Source of the DNA: an uncultured Ilyobacter sp.
GTDB taxonomy: Bacteria; Fusobacteriota; Fusobacteriia; Fusobacteriales; Fusobacteriaceae
Length of the DNA stretch: 64,000 nt
NCBI RefSeq assembly: GCF_963668515.1
Contig: NZ_OY764865.1
Span: 186,001-250,000, forward strand
Direction: 5' to 3'
Below the pieces are notes generated by a model, which searched no databases, was not told the origin of the DNA, and was given only the letters and a program-made list of their open reading frames with translations. Positions 16,417 to 27,828 of this stretch are shown piece by piece (position 1 is the stretch's first letter; every line of letters starts with the position of its first letter). The translations under genes and the position numbers were made by a program.

Positions 16417-18213
16417 TTAAGCTAACAAGATATTTCTGAGAAGATCATGATTGACTCTGCCGTCCAAATCCAGTTTTTTTATGGTTGTTATTATCGCTCT
16501 TACAACTTTAAGATATTCCTGAGGTTTCTCTTTTGGAGTTATCACAAGGAATACTATGTCTACAGGCTTCCCGTCTGGAGAATCCCACTCAACAGGATTT
16601 TTAATAAGCCCGCATACACATATGGTCTCACTAACCTCGTCTGTTCTGCAGTGAGGTATAGCCACTCCCTTTCCGAGAGAGGTACTTGCCAACTTCTCCC
16701 TCGCCATTATGGCATGGGCGACCTCATGAATATCTTTTATAACACCTTTTTTCCCTACTATCTCTGCCAGATTGTTTATGGCTTCCTCTTTATTTCCAGC
16801 TTCAAGTTCTACAACATTTCCTGTGAGTATCTCTTCTATTGAAAAATGGTCTGACTTTTTTTCAGATGTACTTTGGATACTTTTAATATATTCTTTCCAT
16901 TTTAGAAGCGTTCTTTCTGAGAGCCAGGCTCCTCCGATTTCAAATATTACTAAGGCCGGGATGATGGTATTAAATATTATTTCCCCACCGTGCCCCTTTA
17001 ATACTGTAGCTACTAAAATAGTTTCCACTGCTGCCATTCCAGCCTGGGGAAGCATAAGCTTTGGCAGACTGTTTGTTATCTGTTTTTCTTGTTTTGTGGC
17101 ATAGCACCCTATCCACGTACCTATAAATTTAGCCGAACCTCTTACAATGAGATATCCAACTACATATATAAAGGTCTCCTTGGAGAAAGTCTCCAGTTTC
17201 ACACTTGCACCTATGAGGGCAAAGAAAAAAAGATTTAATGCTGGCATTATATTACTTAGCTGCAGAGAATGAAATATTGCGTGGAAATGATAATTTGATA
17301 CCAGTGCTCCTGCTACAACTGCAGTAACAAGAAATGGAACGTGAAAGTGCAGTGCCGCTGCAGATCCAACTGCTACGAATCCAACAACTATAAAGAATAA
17401 TTCAATAGAGGGCATAGGACCGTAAAAACTATCTACATCTACCTCAAGCCCCTCTTCGCTTTTTACCTTTCCAGGTTTTACCGTAAACTTAAGAAGGAGA
17501 AATATAATCCACCCTATAAAGAAGGCAAAGACCAGTTCTCTCACTACTTCATAAGCCAGGTGCCCGATTGAAAGTGATTCCCCCTCCATGGTCATAACGG
17601 CTATCCCAAGGAACACCGAGAAAAATACAACCTCGATGATATCATCTAAAACCACTATGTTTGCTAGTAAATTTTTGAGTTTTCCTTCTACCTTCAGTTT
17701 GTTCATTAGAACAAAGGTTAGTGCAGGGGCAGTTGCTATACCTATAGATCCCACCACAAGGGAGTTTACAGCTGTGAAATTAAACACTTTCCAGAACACG
17801 AGAGAAAGTGACAGCCATGTAAGTAGTGCCTGTCCCACACAGATTATAGTGGCCTTAATTCCTACTTTTTTTAGTCTGTCAAAATGCAGTTCCTCTCCAA
17901 GGGAAAATGCTATTACTCCCAGAAAGAAGAACACAAAAAAATGACTTTCCTCTATAACCAGAGAGTAACTTTCAAACCCATGGCTATAGAGTTCTTCCAT
18001 TTTATTAAAAAAAGATGCCGACCTTACAAATTCATTTCTTACTACCCAGTCATGAACCAAAAACCAAAAGTGAGGCCCTATGAGCATTCCACCTATTATC
18101 TGACCAATCGTCTCACCTATATTTAGCTTTTTGGCAAGAACTCCAACTGCATAAGCTCCCAATATCAGCATACCTATTGCCAGTATCTGAACCTTCATAA
18201 ATTCTAATCCCAT
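16417..18213 (-). CDS. Monovalent cation/proton antiporter (CPA2-like) fused to a PTS EIIA domain
   Basis: A 598-residue fusion. Residues about 1-440 form a hydrophobic cation/proton exchanger domain of roughly a dozen membrane spans, with the family-like LVVGSIGIATAPAL and LANIVVLDDIIEVV segments. Residues about 455-598 are a cytoplasmic EIIA domain of the fructose/nitrogen type with the phosphorylatable histidine H521 in GVAIPHCRTDEV. The transporter may therefore be controlled by phosphorylation from the PTS, coupling ion flux to sugar or nitrogen state. That is inference from the fusion; the ion is not determinable here. It has its own terminator. Confidence 0.9.
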   Translation of the reverse strand: MGLEFMKVQILAIGMLILGAYAVGVLAKKLNIGETIGQIIGGMLIGPHFWFLVHDWVVRNEFVRSASFFNKMEELYSHGFESYSLVIEESHFFVFFFLGVIAFSLGEELHFDRLKKVGIKATIICVGQALLTWLSLSLVFWKVFNFTAVNSLVVGSIGIATAPALTFVLMNKLKVEGKLKNLLANIVVLDDIIEVVFFSVFLGIAVMTMEGESLSIGHLAYEVVRELVFAFFIGWIIFLLLKFTVKPGKVKSEEGLEVDVDSFYGPMPSIELFFIVVGFVAVGSAAALHFHVPFLVTAVVAGALVSNYHFHAIFHSLQLSNIMPALNLFFFALIGASVKLETFSKETFIYVVGYLIVRGSAKFIGTWIGCYATKQEKQITNSLPKLMLPQAGMAAVETILVATVLKGHGGEIIFNTIIPALVIFEIGGAWLSERTLLKWKEYIKSIQSTSEKKSDHFSIEEILTGNVVELEAGNKEEAINNLAEIVGKKGVIKDIHEVAHAIMAREKLASTSLGKGVAIPHCRTDEVSETICVCGLIKNPVEWDSPDGKPVDIVFLVITPKEKPQEYLKVVRAIITTIKKLDLDGRVNHDLLRNILLA

Positions 18214-18526
18214 TTTTTCCTCCTATATTTTTGTTTATATTAAAAGGATTCAATTCAAAATTATTTTTTTAATCACACTACTATAATACTTTATTTATAG
18301 GGTGTTTTTCAATATATATTTAACAATGTTTAATAAGAATTATCATAATCAATTATTCCGCTGTTTTTTTTGAAAAGTTTTTAAGAGTATAGTTTATAAT
18401 AGAGTTATTTTCAATGTTTTTTACAAAATCCCCTTTCACAAATTATCATAACAGACCAAATACAGTGCATATTTCAAAGAACAATCCAAAGAAAACTTCA
18501 TGTCTCATACTCAAATTTTTTGGAAA
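18214..18526. other. Intergenic region between DUF1294 gene and antiporter
   Basis: A 313-bp A/T-rich stretch. I see no open frame with a start and ribosome site, no RNA gene and no repeat. It must hold the promoter for the antiporter, but no clear -35/-10 pair stands out. Confidence 0.5.
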
Positions 18527-18556
18527 TAAAAAAAGGTAGCTGCAAAGTCTACCTTT
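18527..18556 (-). terminator. Terminator after DUF1294 gene
   Basis: Minus-strand stem AAAGGTAG / CTACCTTT (8 bp) with a 9-base loop, followed by a T-run, seven bases after the stop codon. Confidence 0.85.
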
Positions 18557-18562
18557 CCTGCT

Positions 18563-18847
18563 TTATTTCTGTCTAGCCCATATATAAATAACAAGGGCAA
18601 AGTGAGCTAAGGCCATAAGGGGAACGCCGTATTTAAAATACCATTTTCTTGTTTTATGATTAAAAAACTTCATGCTTACAAGGGCCCCTATACTTCCTCC
18701 AAATAAGGCCATAAGAATGAGCCTTAGTTCAGAAACTCTGTCTCTGTCATTTTTAGCCTGTACCTTGTCAAAGGAATATACAATAAATGTAGAAATATTC
18801 ATTACGGCCAGAAAAATAAAAAGTATTTTTAAAAAAGTAATTTCCAT
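18563..18847 (-). CDS. DUF1294 membrane protein
   Basis: Small integral membrane protein of 94 residues with three predicted spans. It has the DUF1294 pattern YSFDKVQAKNDRDRVSE after the first span and GGSIGALVSMKFFNHKTRK in the middle, where the conserved FxHKTRK sits. The family's function is unknown. It appears to be monocistronic, with a terminator directly downstream. Confidence 0.88.
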   Translation of the reverse strand: MEITFLKILFIFLAVMNISTFIVYSFDKVQAKNDRDRVSELRLILMALFGGSIGALVSMKFFNHKTRKWYFKYGVPLMALAHFALVIYIWARQK

Positions 18848-18980
18848 CAGTTTTCTCCTTTAAATAATTTTATAAGTTATTTTAATATACATCAAAATAA
18901 TTTTTTTTCAATATTTTCTTTTATTTCTATCAGATAAATTTACTGAAGGCCTCAATAATCAAGGATTTTAATTTTATTGC

Positions 18981-19142
18981 GGCTCTATAATATTAATGGG
19001 GGGATAAATTAAAAAAGCATACAAAATCTGATATCATAAGAATTGTCTAGAGACTTACGATGGAGGTTTTGTATGCATAATAATGCATATCACTAATTTA
19101 CTTGGATTAGAAGGGGTTATGATTTTTTCTTTCAACTTATAA
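18981..19142 (+). pseudogene. Remnant of an ISL3-like insertion sequence (left end and transposase start)
   Basis: Starting at GGCTCTATAATATTAATGGG, the sequence resembles the terminal inverted repeat of ISL3-family elements, which commonly begin GGCTCT. At 19083 an ATG opens a 19-codon frame, MHITNLLGLEGVMI and then five unrelated residues to a stop at 19142, like the first residues of ISL3 transposases. The stretch also has a 10-bp inverted repeat (GCATACAAAA / TTTTGTATGC). It appears to be the stump of an element lost by deletion, just downstream of katG. The family call rests on recall of short motifs. Confidence 0.4.
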
Positions 19143-19170
19143 TATCCAATTTTTAATCTGCCATATTTTT

Positions 19171-21405
<2,235 letters not shown>

Positions 21406-21412
21406 TTAAATT

Positions 21413-22432
21413 TTAAAAGTTTGTAAAATAATATTCATGCCACTTACTATAGTCTAGTTTAGAAAAATTCATCCTTTGCTTTTTAAGCTCTTTCTCTGTT
21501 CTTAGTATCATATATTCATTGACAGGCTCATCATCACTTAAAAATTTCAGCAGTTCTTTAAAATGATTTTCATCAAAGCAGTGAAACATAGTGTAAATAG
21601 AATAATCCCAATTTTGATATGTTGTTCTTCTATAACAATGACTTATGTTTTTCGTATTTGCTAGTTTTTCAGCAAACTCATCAATTTTATCCTTATGAAC
21701 ACTCCATAAAACAAGGGCGTTGTATTTATAGCCCAATTTTGTTTGGGACACGATACCACCAATTTTTCTTATTACTCCACTTTCTTTATAGTCTAACAAT
21801 TTTTTCAAAAGTTTTTTTTCAGAAATATTAAACTCTTCGGATAATGCATGAAATGGTCTGCTATTAATTGGAAGTGGTTGTTTTAATCTTTCAATAATTC
21901 TTATATCTTCAGATTTTAATTCCATTTTACTTTTTTCTTTTCTAATCTGAACTTCTTCAAATTTAAATCCACTGTAATCATTGGTATTTGCATCAACTAC
22001 AAAATTAAGTTTATATTTTTTTTCAGGTTTAAGTAGCATATAATCTTTTATTTTTGCCATCTCTAGAATTTTTTTTGTTGTTTCTTCAACTTCATAACTA
22101 TTTGGTTCTAATATAGTAAACCACATATTGAACTCGTTCATTCTAAGATAATTATGAGTAACCCCCGGATGGGAGTTAATAATCTCAGCTACACTGTCTA
22201 TCTCCTCAAATGGAACTTTTATTGCAACCAAAAGACCATTAAAATTTAAATATGAACTATCTATACTTGCACCAATATATCTAAGAACTTTTTCATCTTT
22301 TAGCTTTTTCAATCTTGATAGAGTCTCTTCTTCACTTATCTCTAAAATACTTCCAATTTTTCTATAAGGAGTTTCAGTAATTTCAAAACCTGTCTGCGTA
22401 ATATTCAAAAGTTTTTTATCAATATTATCCAA
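21413..22432 (-). CDS. ahbAB: Siroheme decarboxylase, AhbA-AhbB fusion
   Basis: First step of the alternative haem pathway, siroheme to 12,18-didecarboxysiroheme. AhbA and AhbB are usually separate ~160-residue Lrp/AsnC-like proteins. Here both occur in one 339-residue chain. The first half (about 1-165) has a winged-helix segment and THNYLRMNEFNMWFTI. The second (about 170-339) has a second winged helix and SHCYRRTTYQNWDYSIYTM, the AhbB/NirL-type motif with the active-site His and Arg/Tyr residues. It begins 6 bp after ahbD. A pure transcription regulator is unlikely given both signature motifs and the neighbours. Confidence 0.88.
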   Translation of the reverse strand: MDNIDKKLLNITQTGFEITETPYRKIGSILEISEEETLSRLKKLKDEKVLRYIGASIDSSYLNFNGLLVAIKVPFEEIDSVAEIINSHPGVTHNYLRMNEFNMWFTILEPNSYEVEETTKKILEMAKIKDYMLLKPEKKYKLNFVVDANTNDYSGFKFEEVQIRKEKSKMELKSEDIRIIERLKQPLPINSRPFHALSEEFNISEKKLLKKLLDYKESGVIRKIGGIVSQTKLGYKYNALVLWSVHKDKIDEFAEKLANTKNISHCYRRTTYQNWDYSIYTMFHCFDENHFKELLKFLSDDEPVNEYMILRTEKELKKQRMNFSKLDYSKWHEYYFTNF

Positions 22433-22438
22433 TCACAA

Positions 22439-23494
22439 TCAGCTCCCTTCAGGAATATATATGCACATAGGTTCTGCTTCAAGGTAATCATTTCTTAAAG
22501 AAAAAGCTCTTGCCCTACATCCTCCGCAGTTATATATATATTCACATTTTCCGCATTTCCCCTTATACAAGTCATAGTTTCTAAGCTTATTAAACAACTC
22601 TGATTCTTGCCATATTTCTGTAAAATTATAACTCTTTTTTCTTAGATCACCTGCTTCTTCCTCCATAAAGCCACATATTTGGACTTTTCCGGTATGAGAA
22701 ATGAAGTAAAAACTCTTTCCTCCCAGACAGCCTTTTGATAATGGTCTTTTCAGTTCACTTACTTTTTCATTTTGTAATACTATTCTATTAAACATCGGAG
22801 CACATGTTGGATGAAAAAACATCCTGCTCTCTTTTTTCGTTTTATATACCCAATTTAAAACCTCTTCATATTGATTAGGTGAAATTTCTTGTTCTTTCAT
22901 ACTTTTCCCCCTTCCTACAGGAACCAGAAGAAAAGGATGAAAAGCTTTTGCTCCTAAATCAATAGCTAATTTATGAATATCGCCCAATTCTGAAATATTA
23001 TTTTTATGAACTGTGGTATTAATTTGAAAATCCAGCCCATTTTCTTTAGCACATTTTGCTGCTTTCACAACTCTATCAAATGCACCTTTTTTACCTCTCA
23101 ACTTATCGTGAGTATCTGGATTAGACCCATCAATACTCAAGCTTATAGTTTTAATTCCGGATTTTTTAATTTTATCAACAGAATCTATATCTAGCATATA
23201 ACCGCAAGGGGCCATAACCATTTTAAGTCCCAACTTATTTCCATAAGCTGCTATCTCATAAATATCTTCTCTAAGCATGGGTTCTCCACCAGTTAATATA
23301 ACAATAGGTTTACTGAGAGTAGATATACTTTCAAGTATTTTACATATCTCTTTAAAACTTAATTCATTATCAAATTTTTCTTTAGAAGCTCCTGCTCTAC
23401 AATGACTACAATTCAAGTAGCAAGAACGTGTTACTTCAAAGGCTATTATTCTAGGAAGATACTCTGATTTTTCTCTGTTATTCTCCATATCCAA
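22439..23494 (-). CDS. ahbD: Radical SAM haem synthase AhbD-like
   Basis: In the alternative pathway AhbD oxidatively decarboxylates two propionates of Fe-coproporphyrin III to give haem b. The 351-residue protein has the radical SAM cluster site C25, C29, C32 (CYLNCSHC), the GGEPM glycine motif, and a C-terminal cysteine-rich auxiliary-cluster region (KCGKCEYIYNCGGCRARAF, then PMCIY). It overlaps ahbC by 17 bp. AhbD and NirJ-type proteins are hard to separate by eye. The call rests on having AhbC and AhbAB on either side. Confidence 0.82.
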   Translation of the reverse strand: MDMENNREKSEYLPRIIAFEVTRSCYLNCSHCRAGASKEKFDNELSFKEICKILESISTLSKPIVILTGGEPMLREDIYEIAAYGNKLGLKMVMAPCGYMLDIDSVDKIKKSGIKTISLSIDGSNPDTHDKLRGKKGAFDRVVKAAKCAKENGLDFQINTTVHKNNISELGDIHKLAIDLGAKAFHPFLLVPVGRGKSMKEQEISPNQYEEVLNWVYKTKKESRMFFHPTCAPMFNRIVLQNEKVSELKRPLSKGCLGGKSFYFISHTGKVQICGFMEEEAGDLRKKSYNFTEIWQESELFNKLRNYDLYKGKCGKCEYIYNCGGCRARAFSLRNDYLEAEPMCIYIPEGS

Positions 23495-24662
23495 TCTCCT
23501 TATCTGTCAAATAGCATGCTGGATCTTCATCCCAGATGTCGCCATTTTTTACTGAGGCTCTAACTCTAAAGTTTCCATTACATACATTGATCCATTTGCA
23601 TTTAGAGCATCTTCCTTTTAGATATTGTTTTCGATTTCTTAATTTTTTCATTTGTGGTTCTGTTTCATCTTTCCAGATCTCGCTAAAAGGTTTTTTCTTT
23701 ATATTTCCAAAGGAATAATCTCTCCAAAATTGATCTGCATAAACTTCTCCATCCCAGGATATACAGCCAATTTTTATTCCTGAATTATTTCCTCCATTTA
23801 ATTTTAAAAGTTCAAAAACTTTATCTGCTTTTGCTCGATTTTCTTCTTTCATTCTTAAATATAGATATACACCGTCAGCATGATTATCAACAGTTAGTAC
23901 TTCTGTTTTTAGATTGTTATCATACAATTCTTTGGTTTTATCTATTATTGTATCCACAACTTCTCTTGTTTCACTATGTGTTAAATCTTCATCAATAATC
24001 TCTTTTCCTTTTCCTGAATAAACTAAATGATAGAAACAGATTCTAGGGATTTTTTTTTCAGCAACCAAGTCAAACATATCAGGAATCTCTTTAAAGTTTT
24101 TTCTCGTTATTGTGAATCTAAAGCCTACCTTAATCCCTAATTCTAAACAATTATCAACACCCTGCATAGCTAGATCAAATGCATTTTCATTATTCCTAAA
24201 TTCATTATGCATTGATCTTAAGCCATCCACACTAATTCCTACATAAGATACACCTATATTTTTTATCTTTTCAGCAACTTTCTTTGTTATCAAAGTCCCG
24301 TTTGTAGAGATAACAACTCTCATTTTCAGCTTTTTTGCATATTCCATCAACTCAAAAATATCAGTTCTATATAGTGGCTCTCCTCCAGAAAATAAAACAA
24401 CAGGAACTCCATACTTTGAAAGATCTTCCAAAAGCCCTTTGCCTTCTTCTGTAGATAACTCATTAAAAGCAGTTTTTTTATTTGATTCCGAGTAACAGTG
24501 AATGCAATTTAAATTACATTGTTTAGTAACATTCCAGACTACAATGGGTCTTTTATCTTTTGAGAATTGCAATAGCTTAGAAGGAGTCGACTTATTAGAA
24601 TGATATCTTAATAGATCAGATGGTTCTATTTGATCACAATATAACTTTGATATTCCAATCAT
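23478..24662 (-). CDS. ahbC: Radical SAM 12,18-didecarboxysiroheme deacetylase AhbC
   Basis: Removes the two acetate side chains of didecarboxysiroheme, giving Fe-coproporphyrin III. The 394-residue protein carries the cluster motif C49, C53, C56 (CNLNCIHC), GGEPLYR, and a C-terminal twitch/SPASM-like region with KCKWINVCNGNFRVRAS and the AhbC/NirJ-type ending WDEDPACYLTDKE. Sequence alone does not fully exclude a NirJ role in haem d1 synthesis, but no nirS/nirF-type genes are near. It is the first gene of the operon, with AAAGGAATT before the start and a tandem direct repeat upstream. Confidence 0.88.
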   Translation of the reverse strand: MIGISKLYCDQIEPSDLLRYHSNKSTPSKLLQFSKDKRPIVVWNVTKQCNLNCIHCYSESNKKTAFNELSTEEGKGLLEDLSKYGVPVVLFSGGEPLYRTDIFELMEYAKKLKMRVVISTNGTLITKKVAEKIKNIGVSYVGISVDGLRSMHNEFRNNENAFDLAMQGVDNCLELGIKVGFRFTITRKNFKEIPDMFDLVAEKKIPRICFYHLVYSGKGKEIIDEDLTHSETREVVDTIIDKTKELYDNNLKTEVLTVDNHADGVYLYLRMKEENRAKADKVFELLKLNGGNNSGIKIGCISWDGEVYADQFWRDYSFGNIKKKPFSEIWKDETEPQMKKLRNRKQYLKGRCSKCKWINVCNGNFRVRASVKNGDIWDEDPACYLTDKEIGYGE

Positions 24663-24705
24663 AATTAATTCCTTTCCATTTCTTTAGTATTTAATATTTA
24701 CTTTT

Positions 24706-24726
24706 ACCTACCTAACACCTACCTAA
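24706..24726 (-). promoter_or_regulatory. Tandem direct repeat upstream of ahbC
   Basis: On the minus strand TTAGGTAGGT occurs twice with one base between copies (11-bp period, one helical turn), about 45-65 bp upstream of the ahbC start. In-phase repeats in this position suit a regulator that binds as a dimer or in tandem. No known box is recognised. Confidence 0.5.
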
Positions 24727-24843
24727 AAAAAGGGTATTTCCTTTTAATTAATATGTCTTGAATTGTATAATCAACTGCAAAAAAAAACATAGATATTTCC
24801 TTGGTATAATGTATGTGCGACCAAACATTAAAAAGGAATATCT

Positions 24844-24957
24844 ATGAGTTACAGATATTTTACCATTGATGAAAGAGAAAATATATTGAAATTTTTAGCA
24901 CTAGGATTAACTTATGATCAAATAGCCAACGAGCTCAGAAAACACAAATCCAGCATA
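24844..24957 (+). pseudogene. Truncated IS30-family transposase
   Basis: The frame from ATG 24844 begins MSYRYFTIDERENILKFLA and continues GLTYDQIANELRKHKSSIS. This is the N-terminal helix-turn-helix of IS30-type transposases, in which the expected next residues would be REIKRN. Instead the frame diverges after about 38 codons and runs into the 3' end of comM. Only the first ~40 of the usual 300-350 residues survive, so it is non-functional. It lies upstream of the ahb-katG operon on the opposite strand, preceded by an A-rich segment that may be the old element end. Confidence 0.75.
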
Positions 24958-24997
24958 AGCATATCAACATTACTTCTCACCAATATCTTAGTAAAAA

Positions 24998-26503
24998 TCA
25001 CTTTTTACGGTAGGAAAGAGCTTCTAAAATATCCCCCCTATTTATAGACTCTCTGTTTTCCAGGTCAGCTATTGTCCTGGCAACTTTTAGAGTTTTATCA
25101 TAACTTCTGGCAGATAGACCCAGACTTTCAATGGCACCTTTCAAGAGTTTCATGCTCTCACTGTCTAGCTTACAGTATTTTTTTATATCTCTTTGGGTCA
25201 TATTTGAGTTTAGTTTCCCTTCCCCCATTCTGGTAGCCTGCTTTTTCCGGCCAGACTCCACTCGCTTTTTTATAGTTTCTGAAGACTCCCCTTCCCCATA
25301 CTGCAGTAGCTCTTCTGTTTTTAATTTTTTCACTTCCACATAAAGGTCCATTCTGTCAACAATGGGTCCTGAGATTTTCTTCTTATAGTTATTTATCTGA
25401 TGCTGAGTACAGGTGCATTTTCCTCCCTCTTCAAAAAGCAAGCCACAATTACATGGGTTGCTAGCTAATATCAAAATAAAGTCGGTGGGGAAATCAACCC
25501 TGTAAGAAGCCCTTGTAATGGAAATTTTTCTATCCTCTACCGGCTGTCTCAAGGTTTCCAGGACATTTTTAGGAAATTCTGTAGCCTCATCTAAAAAAAG
25601 CACCCCTGTATGAGCCAAAGTTATCTCTCCAGCCTTAGGAACCCTACCTCCCCCTACCAGTGCAACAACCGATGATGAGTGATGAGGATTTCTAAAGGGT
25701 CTTCTGTTCACAATGGGAAAATCCCCATCTAAAAGTCCGTTGCTGCTGTATATCTTGGTAGATTCCACTATCTCTTTCTGGGTCATCCTTGGCATGATTG
25801 TAGGAAGTCTTTTGGCCAGCATTGATTTCCCTGATCCTGGGCTTCCGACCATAAACAGATTATGTCCTCCTGTCGCTGATATTTCAAGAGCTCTTTTAGC
25901 AGCATACTGCCCCTTTACCTCTTTAAAGTCAAAACTATAGCTATTTTCTTTGTATTCATCTGTAAACTGCTCATCATAACTCTGGATTTTACCATCATCA
26001 ATGAATTCTAGTACCTCTCTCAAACTTCTCACAGGGACAACCTCTATACCCTCTATCATTACAGCTTCCCTCATATTTTCCCTGGGAATGACTATCCCCC
26101 TCATCCCCTTTTCCTTTGCACATATGACTGCATTTATGACTCCACTAGTTCTTTTTACACCCCCTCCTAAAGACAGCTCCCCTATAAACATGTAGTCTGA
26201 AAGTCTAGTATCGTCTTTTATGTAGCCAAAAGACCTCATTATCCCTATGGCTATGGGAAGGTCAAACTGAGGTCCTTCTTTTTTTATCCCTGCAGGAGAA
26301 AGGTTCACAAGTATTCTTTTGGGATTCATACTAAAACCGCAGTTTTTGATTGCAGCCTTTACCCTTTCACGACTTTCTGATATTGCTGCATCTGCAAGAC
26401 CAACTATATTAAATACCGGCAGCCCGTTGCTTATATCAACTTCCACTTCCACCTGGTACGGATCTATTCCCAGGAAACCTGAACTCAAAACTTTCGCAAG
26501 CAT
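24998..26503 (-). CDS. comM: YifB/ComM-family AAA+ ATPase (Mg-chelatase-like)
   Basis: ComM is a hexameric helicase that assists branch migration in natural transformation. The 501-residue protein has the family layout: N-terminal Lon-protease-like subdomain, P-loop GSPGSGKSMLAKRLP (about 219-233), Walker B LFLDEATEF, an embedded zinc-binding CNCG...CTC insert, and a C-terminal lid. Length is normal. Together with comF this hints at DNA-uptake genes, though no pilus genes are visible. Its 3' end abuts the IS30 fragment. Confidence 0.92.
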   Translation of the reverse strand: MLAKVLSSGFLGIDPYQVEVEVDISNGLPVFNIVGLADAAISESRERVKAAIKNCGFSMNPKRILVNLSPAGIKKEGPQFDLPIAIGIMRSFGYIKDDTRLSDYMFIGELSLGGGVKRTSGVINAVICAKEKGMRGIVIPRENMREAVMIEGIEVVPVRSLREVLEFIDDGKIQSYDEQFTDEYKENSYSFDFKEVKGQYAAKRALEISATGGHNLFMVGSPGSGKSMLAKRLPTIMPRMTQKEIVESTKIYSSNGLLDGDFPIVNRRPFRNPHHSSSVVALVGGGRVPKAGEITLAHTGVLFLDEATEFPKNVLETLRQPVEDRKISITRASYRVDFPTDFILILASNPCNCGLLFEEGGKCTCTQHQINNYKKKISGPIVDRMDLYVEVKKLKTEELLQYGEGESSETIKKRVESGRKKQATRMGEGKLNSNMTQRDIKKYCKLDSESMKLLKGAIESLGLSARSYDKTLKVARTIADLENRESINRGDILEALSYRKK

Positions 26504-26771
26504 TTCATCACCCCACTGTATATTTTTTCCCTATATTTTTTTCTTTTTCTCATAAACTTTCCTTTTTTATTTTTATGGATCAAAGTGTGAAATATTCTTT
26601 CATTGAGCTAAAAAAAATAAAACAGGTATAAAAATATAACACTAGGACTAAAAATAGATACCTTTAATAAACAGATTGAAGTTAATAAAAAAAAGGGTTT
26701 AAAAACACTTTTTTTTATTAAAATCCTGTGTTAGAATTACATGGAGTTACTTTTATTTAGGAGGAGAATAT

Positions 26772-27755
26772 ATGAAAAAGATTTTTGCATTTCTGATAGT
26801 TGTAATGATGCTGGCACTTACTGCCTGCGGAGGTAAAGAAGAAGAAGAAGCAAAAGATGAAACTTTAAAAGTTGGAATAGTTCTTTCCATAGGAGGACTT
26901 GGAGATAAGTCTTTCAACGATTCTGCCTATAGAGGTCTAGAGCAAGCTAAAAAAGATCTAGGAATCGAATTTAAATATGTAGAACCTGCATCACCTGCAG
27001 AAGATGACCAGTTCCTTAGAGAATTTGCCGAAGCCGGATATGACTTAGTTGTTGCGACTGGATTCCTTATGAAAGATGCAACTGAAAAAATGGCTAAGGA
27101 GTTTCCTGATGTTAAGTTTGCAATTATTGACGAGGTAATCGAACTTCCAAATGTCTCTTCACTTGTTTTCTCTGAAGACGAAGGTTCATTCCTAGTAGGA
27201 GCCCTAGCCGCTATGATGAGTGAAACCAACACTATTGGATTTGTAGGTGGAATGGAAGTTCCTCTTATCAAAAAATTCCAGAGAGGATATGAGATGGGTG
27301 CTAGATATGTGAATCCTGACATAAAAGTTCTTGGATTATTTACTTCTGGACCGAACCCATTCAACGACCCTGTTAGAGGTAAAGAAAATGCTCTTTCACT
27401 TATTAAGCAGGGGGCAGACGTTGTATATCATGCAGCAGGAGGAACTGGTGTAGGAGTTATCGATGCAGCAAAAGAAGCTGGAGTCTATGCTATCGGTGTA
27501 GATTCAAATCAAGACAATGTTGCTCCGGGAACAGTTCTTACTTCAATGATCAAAAATGTTGATGTAGCCGTATATGATACAGTAAAGCAGGTTTTAGATA
27601 ATGATTTCAAGGCAGGTATCAACAGATTCGGAGTAGCTGAAGGCGGAGTTGGTACAAGTGATTTTGCAAATACAAAAGACGTCATCGGAGAAGAAAAATT
27701 AAATAAATTAAGCGAGATAAAAGAAAAGATTATAAACGGTGAAATTAAATTCTAG
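26772..27755 (+). CDS. BMP-family substrate-binding lipoprotein (PnrA-like)
   Basis: Periplasmic-side lipoprotein that usually delivers purine nucleosides or similar solutes to an ABC transporter. The 327-residue protein has a signal peptide with lipobox LTAC (Cys 19), then the BMP fold with GGLGDKSFNDSAYRGLE, GFVGGMEVPLI and VYHAAGGTGVGVIDAA. An AGGAGGAG ribosome site precedes it. Its permease and ATPase genes are not beside it: the next gene downstream is on the other strand, after a terminator. It therefore either serves distant transporter genes or acts as a sensor. The exact ligand is unknown. Confidence 0.93.
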   Translation: MKKIFAFLIVVMMLALTACGGKEEEEAKDETLKVGIVLSIGGLGDKSFNDSAYRGLEQAKKDLGIEFKYVEPASPAEDDQFLREFAEAGYDLVVATGFLMKDATEKMAKEFPDVKFAIIDEVIELPNVSSLVFSEDEGSFLVGALAAMMSETNTIGFVGGMEVPLIKKFQRGYEMGARYVNPDIKVLGLFTSGPNPFNDPVRGKENALSLIKQGADVVYHAAGGTGVGVIDAAKEAGVYAIGVDSNQDNVAPGTVLTSMIKNVDVAVYDTVKQVLDNDFKAGINRFGVAEGGVGTSDFANTKDVIGEEKLNKLSEIKEKIINGEIKF

Positions 27756-27803
27756 TGGGGTCTTTCTCAAATTACGTGTAAATTATATTCCTAGACATTT
27801 ATT

Positions 27804-27828
27804 GGGGTTCAAGCTGGAACCCCTTTTT
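27804..27828 (+). terminator. Terminator after the BMP lipoprotein
   Basis: GGGGTTC / GAACCCC stem (7 bp), 6-base loop and TTTTT, about 50 bp after the stop. The remainder up to 28066 is A/T-rich with no convincing gene. Confidence 0.9.

Noticed and set aside
24958..25047. C-terminal part of the IS30-like frame
   Set aside because: After KSSIS the frame no longer resembles IS30 and its last codons are simply the reverse strand of the comM 3' end, so only the first ~38 codons are kept as a remnant.
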